64,000 bases of DNA, from the NCBI RefSeq assembly GCF_000321225.1, contig NW_004452110.1:289705-353704 (forward strand). Reading direction: 5' to 3'. Below, piece after piece: positions 59,396 to 64,000 of this stretch. Every line of letters starts with the position of its first letter. Position 1 is the first letter of the stretch. The notes below the pieces were generated by a model that searched no databases, was not told the DNA's origin, and was given only the letters and a program-made list of their open reading frames with translations. Both the position numbers and the translations under genes were made by a program. This DNA comes from Odobenus rosmarus divergens (Eukaryota; Chordata; Mammalia; Carnivora; Odobenidae).

Positions 59396-59634
59396 GGGTG
59401 GCACCTGGGGGGGGAGCGCTCAGTCGGTTTAGGGTCCAACTCTTGGTTTTGGCTCAGGTCATGATCTCAGTGTTGTGGGATCCCGCTCAGCACAGAGTCT
59501 GCTTGGGATTCTCTCCCTTTCCCTTTCCCTCTCGCTCGGCTTCTCCCCCTCTGCGCTCCTCCCCCCAACCCTCCACCACTGGTGCACAAGAGGGAAATAA
59601 ATAAATAAATTAATTAATTAATATCTTTAAAAAA
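59396..59634 (+). mobile_element. Can-SINE (diverged head, expanded tail)
   Basis: GTGGCACCTGGGGGGGGAGCG disrupts the tRNA-like head with extra G bases. The CT-rich body and a long (AAAT/TTAA)n tail follow. Confidence 0.85.
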
Positions 59635-60000
59635 TGAAATACATGAGTGGGATTCAATGAGGGGTACTGTTGGCACCACCTTGGACTTGGCAGGTGCTCA
59701 GGAACTCAATGGTGACTTAGCAGCTAGGTGGTTATTAACATGTCTGTGTTCATGCTCTGGGACTTATAGGTAGCATAGCTTATTTCTTAATGGCATTGCT
59801 TTCCTAACAAAGCAGCACTCCGGGGTGGGGGTAGCATTCACACGTCCCTGAGCTAGTTATTACAGGGAGGCCCAGATCTTCCAGTGGCCATTCTCTCTCT
59901 ACACAGTAGTATATACTTCTGCCCTTTGATGAAATATAGGACACAGGGTTTTTGGTCCCATTTCTAACACCTGTAGGTCAGGACAACTGGTTTCTCGTGC

Positions 60001-60042
60001 ATGTACACGTGTGTGTGCATGTGTGCGTGCGTGCGTGTGTGT
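60001..60042 (+). repeat. Imperfect (GT)n/(GTGC)n repeat
   Basis: Alternating purine-pyrimidine sequence with GTGT, GCAT and GTGC units, a potential Z-DNA-type run. Confidence 0.8.
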
Positions 60043-60861
60043 TCAGGAAACAAAGGCTGAAAGCTGTTCAGCAAAGGCAGTTGGGGTTCCCATATCTCCT
60101 CCTTGCATAATAAGCATTGTCAGTTACGGCCACCGAGGCTGGGAGGGGGGCAGCAGCTTGCCAGGATGGTCTGTGACATTGGATAAATAAACATCAGTAT
60201 TTATCAGAGCTGCTGGGTGTGCTTCCTCAGCTGCCGGAATGGGGAGCTCTCCTTGTGCCTGTACATAGTTTTCTCCATATGAGATAAATGTCCAGGACCA
60301 TTAACGGGAAAAAAATATTTGTACTCCGCTCCCTAGTTACCTAGGCTAATTTACCGCACAAGGAGGACTTGTAGTTCATTAATAATATACAAATATAAAC
60401 CAAGGGAAGAAATTGCCTTCTTAATTGACTTTGGAGATGCTAATCTAAGACTCCTTGGCTTTAAATATTACCCAGCAATGGTGCTTGTACCAGACACCTT
60501 GGAGAAAGCAGAAAGCCACACAAAGCCATGTCGGAGATCATTGCCTCTGGACTTTATCTGCAAGACACTCACCTCCACGGGTTCTCTTGAGGAATCTGGA
60601 GGTATGGGACACAAAGGAAAGAGACAAACAGAGGATGGGGATAGACTCAGCCATCCTAGACTCGATAGCCCAGACGTGCTGCAAGTGAAGGAAGGCCGGG
60701 CTGTGCAGAGCCGTGCTCGGCAGGGCCAGGTCGGGCAGGGTGTTGCTGGGCTGCCTGCCCCAGCCCAGATTGCTGCAAAGCTTGAACAGAGAAAGTAGTA
60801 TTAGGCTCAGCTGACTGGTCCAGCTGGGAGCCAAGTTCATCAATCTTAAGAAACCAAATTT

Positions 60862-61062
60862 CTGAGGCACCTGGGGGCTCAGTTGTTTCATTGTCTGACT
60901 GTGGTTTAGTACATGACCTTGGGGTCCTGGGAGGGAGCCCTGTGTTGGGCTCCATGCTCAGCAGGGAGTCTGCTTCTCCCTCTCCCTCTGCTGCTCCCTC
61001 CCCCACTCATGTGCATGCTCTCTCTCTCTTAGTAAACAAAAAAAAAATCTTAAAAAAAAAAA
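60862..61062 (+). mobile_element. Can-SINE (diverged)
   Basis: GAGGCACCTGGGGGCTCAGT head, older body (TTGGGCTCCATGCTCAGCAG) and tail AAACAAAAAAAAAATCTT(A)n. Confidence 0.88.
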
Positions 61063-62429
61063 CAAGACAAATCTCCCCCACTGACATCCTTAGGCTATGC
61101 TTCTGTCTCTTGTCCTCTCTGACCATTGCCTATGAGAAAACATGGAACTTTTGTCAGTTTATTCATAATGAATGGGGAGGTAGTAGAGTTGAGTGGTGAG
61201 GTTTCCCAGGCCAGCCTTGATGGTCACATGGATCTGGATTTGAATGCTACCCATTCTCTCTCCCGCTGCAACCACCAATCACCCACCCCTACGAGTCTGG
61301 AGCTGGAATTTCAAGTTCATAAATGTGACCTAGGCATTAGTGACCTTGTCATCCCCTTTGAGTCTGCAGGAGCTACCCAGGTGACAATCTCAGCCCCTCC
61401 TTGATGACGCCACTTACCCATGGCACAAGGAGCCGCGCAGAGTTTCCTCTGGATTCCATAGGGTAGACAAAGAGGGTCATTAAATTGCATGCCCCACCAC
61501 ATATGGCCTTAATCCCTCCTGCTTTACTTTTCTATCCTTCCCAAGCTCCTCCTGGATTGCTTTGCCTCTGGACTTTTCCCTTCTGACCTTGCCCTTTGGA
61601 GTCCTCTAATTCATCTTATTCTTGCCTTTCTTGATTAAAGGAATAGAAGAAAGAAAATCAGGTCTGGTGTGTGAAACTTGAGATTCATTTTTCTTTTAAG
61701 TGGGCATAATAATAATTCCTACCTCATAAGGTAAGAGGGAGAATTAACTGAGAATTAGTAAACGTGGACCCTAAGGCAATGTTTTCCCAACAAGACCCAT
61801 GAAGTCAGTTTAATGGGTTGCTACCAAAATTTTCAAAAATGGAATATAGAATATCAGAGGGCACTGCTTGTAGGAGGGGCAAGTTTTATTTTGTGAATCT
61901 TTTCTTTCAGTTTCATGTATGTATGTGCACACGTATAAAACCACTAGCAGATGTAAATGGATATTTTACTGTAGGTTATGGTAAAAAGTGCTGGAAATAG
62001 GTGTCATTAACATCTACCTTCAGTCTTGAGGAGATGAGCTCTGAGCCTTAGGCAGCCATGAAACCCTAATGTTGAAAAGATTGGAGAAAGAGATCCAACC
62101 CCCACACCAGGAGGCTATGAGGTGACACCAAAGGCCCATTCTGCCAGCCCAGGGACTTCTGTTCACAAATATTTTTGTTAGGCTCATGTAGAATTTATAA
62201 AAAAATTTTGAATTAGTTACTATCATTTGAAAATCAGGAGATCGATAGAAAAATCTAGATTTTCAGCGTTTCTGAAAACTTGGGGAGATTTGGCCACAGC
62301 TGGTATCTTTCCTGCAGTCTCTGTCCCACCTGCTTCCCTACTTGTCTCCTGCCTGGGCCCTGGAAATATGCAAGGTTTGTTCCCTGACCCGGAGTCCTTC
62401 TCCACCTGAGGCTCGATGTTTGTTTTAAA

Positions 62430-62560
62430 GAATCACAAAGCTGGAACATATCCAAGAGCTCCTTAGGTTCAAACCCTCGTTTGTGGAGGGAGGAAAGAAG
62501 CCCATGAAGGAGGAGGTGACTCTCCCAAGGTCACAGGGATCATCACTGATACAGCTGGGA
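62430..62560 (+). repeat. Old SINE/LINE-derived fragment (MIR- or L3-like)
   Basis: CACAAAGCTGGAACATATCC, followed by GAGGTGACTCTCCCAAGGTCAC, resembles a widespread ancient mammalian repeat. The exact family is uncertain. Confidence 0.4.
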
Positions 62561-63179
62561 ACGGTGCCCCCATCTCCATCCTCCTGGGTCGGTCCTCCCG
62601 TTCAGCCCTTGGGAACAGGCAGCCGCCACCCTCATACAAATGGAGGCTTTCTTAAGAGATGTGTTTGATTCACTTCAAAGGTCACCGGCCCTCACTTCTT
62701 CCCTCTGTCTTGGCCACGGCAAATGTTTACCTTGCAAAAGTGAAATTAGATCCAGAGTGGTTCCTGCTTGTCTTACAAGGTTTTTACATGTCTCCGGCTT
62801 AGCCCTCTGTGACTTTTCCTCTTGGCTTTGCCATCACTGGGGCTCCTTTGAGCGCAGCTTCTGAGGGAGGAAGGTACCCGGGCAAAGGGGTTCACTTGAA
62901 TGGGAGCTTGGAAAAATGTGTATCCCCAATATTGTCTGGCTATTTGTTTCACCTCGTTTTAGTTGAAGGACAGAGGAAACCAGTTTGGAGTGCATATCTT
63001 GTCAAGCGCGGTCACAGGCAATGCCCGCATCAGCATATGACGCACAAAGAGTTTCCAGATCACCGAAGAGGGTTGGTGCAGGGTGGCCCTGCTGGGCCAT
63101 TCTCAGAGGGGAAGCCACCCAGTGTTGGGCGCAGGGCCAGGAATGTGATGGCTAGTTTGGTTGTTTTTTAATGCTAAAT

Positions 63180-63499
63180 TTTTTTTTTCTTTTTGCTTTA
63201 TAAAAATAGTCAAATATACTCAAAAGTAGAAAGAATAGGGTAACGAACCTCCATACACCTCCCTCAGATTCAACATTTATCGAGATCTTGCTACATATGA
63301 TTTTTAACTTTCATTTGGTATATAACACATATAAGTAAATGCATAGATCTTAAGTGTAAAGTTTGATGAATTTCTAAACTTATTGTAAAATAAGTTCATA
63401 CAGAAAGTTGCAAAAAAAGCAATATGAAGAATTGCCATATACTCTTCAAAGAGATGCCCCAAATGGTAATAAATTACCACATTTGCTTTATTATACATT

Positions 63500-63531
<32 letters not shown>

Positions 63532-63840
63532 TTTTCTGAACCATTTGTAGGTCGATGAGTTTTGCCAAATATTACGCCCATGTAATCATCACTCAAGTCA
63601 AGCTACAGAACATTTTCAGCACTCCAGAAAGTTCCCCAGTGCTCTTTTCCACTTGTCACTTTTCTTTTTATTCATTTCATTTTCATTTCAATTCTCAATC
63701 TTATTTTTATCACCATAGATGAGTTTTGCCTGTTCTTGAAACCAATGCACATGGACTCATCTCCCACTTTGTTTTTGCTGAATTATTTTAAAGCAAACCC
63801 GGGATCTCATGTTATTTCGTCTCTACATAATTTGTAAGTC
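63180..63840 (-). mobile_element. Old L1M/L1ME-like fragments, antisense, with (AC)n
   Basis: TCAAATATACTCAAAAGTAG with AAAGAATAGGGTAACGAACC, GTTTTGCCAAATATTACGCCC and TATTTTAAAGCAAACCCGGGA resemble old L1 3' UTR sequences commonly seen antisense. Limits and orientation are tentative. Confidence 0.4.
63502..63530 (+). repeat. (AC)14 microsatellite
   Basis: 29 bp of uninterrupted AC repeat. Confidence 0.97.
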
Positions 63841-64000
63841 TCTCTGCAGGCATTTTCTTACATAACCAAAAAGCCAATGAGATCAGGTAAAAAGTCTTCC
63901 TAGCAAGCTTCTGTGATTATCTCCATTTTCCAGGTGAGTGCTCAACCTCAAGGAGGTGGGAAAACTGGCCCAAGGTCAGTTTTCTATTACCCAGTTTCCT

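Larger units (their letters stand above)
32560..64000. other. Intergenic 5' flank of PDZD8
   Basis: No gene is recognised from the end of the CpG island to the right edge. Open frames here are short or fall in repeats. By human chromosome 10 synteny the next gene in this direction should be EMX2OS/EMX2, beyond the window. Blocks where I see no nameable repeat include 32.9-34.2 kb, 34.7-36.1 kb, 42.4-44.3 kb, 45.1-45.7 kb, 47.4-47.8 kb, 51.7-52.5 kb, 53.3-55.6 kb, 57.2-59.2 kb, 59.7-60.8 kb, 61.1-62.4 kb and 62.6-63.1 kb. Confidence 0.75.

Noticed and set aside
60455..60798. Overlapping 77- and 106-codon ORFs in the flank
   Set aside because: They have no recognisable domain, splice structure or start context; the mildly GC-rich composition explains the open length.

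Overview
The window is mammalian nuclear DNA from a carnivore. The commonest repeat is the tRNA-Lys-derived Can-SINE (head GGGGCGCCTGGGTGGCTCAG, CT-rich body, AATAAA-rich tail), about 29 copies in both orientations. The copies match the form typical of non-canid carnivores such as bears, mustelids or pinnipeds better than the dog SINEC_Cf form; this is inferred from remembered consensus sequences. A carnivore-type L1 3' end, L1/HAL1 relics, MaLR LTRs, hAT-Charlie fossils, MIR and L2 fill much of the rest. There is no sign of bacterial, plasmid or intact viral content.

Only one protein-coding gene can be supported: PDZD8, on the minus strand, partial. Exon 1 (31171-32042) carries the start codon, an N-terminal membrane anchor and nearly all of the SMP lipid-transfer domain. 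Exon 2 (6821-6946) was found by its splice sites and by the match of its 41 codons to the next part of PDZD8; it is too short to stand out as an ORF. Both exon ends are phase 2 and join in frame. Intron 1 is 24.2 kb and intron 2 runs off the left edge. The PDZ, C1 and coiled-coil exons lie outside the window.

Layout: 1-6820 is intron 2, with a carnivore L1 3' end and four Can-SINEs. 6947-31170 is intron 1, with L1/HAL1 relics, a MaLR LTR, hAT fossils and a notable pile-up of Can-SINEs at 18662-19408. 31171-32560 is a GC-rich, CpG-rich block holding exon 1, the 5' UTR (with two upstream ORFs) and a promoter with CRE, CCAAT, GC-box and E-box motifs but no TATA box. 32560-64000 is 5' flanking intergenic DNA; by human synteny it should be part of the interval between PDZD8 and EMX2OS/EMX2. 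It holds many Can-SINEs, two MLT1-type LTRs, a long antisense L1, L2/MIR fragments, microsatellites and a few repeat-poor blocks that could be regulatory.

I found no convincing new biological system. The observations most worth checking are the repeated use of one 15-bp target by several SINEs, including a head-to-head pair inside one target-site duplication; the overlapping upstream ORF and YY1-like element at the PDZD8 start; a 16-bp perfect hairpin at 50226-50263; and a repeat-poor AT-rich block near 60.2-60.5 kb.
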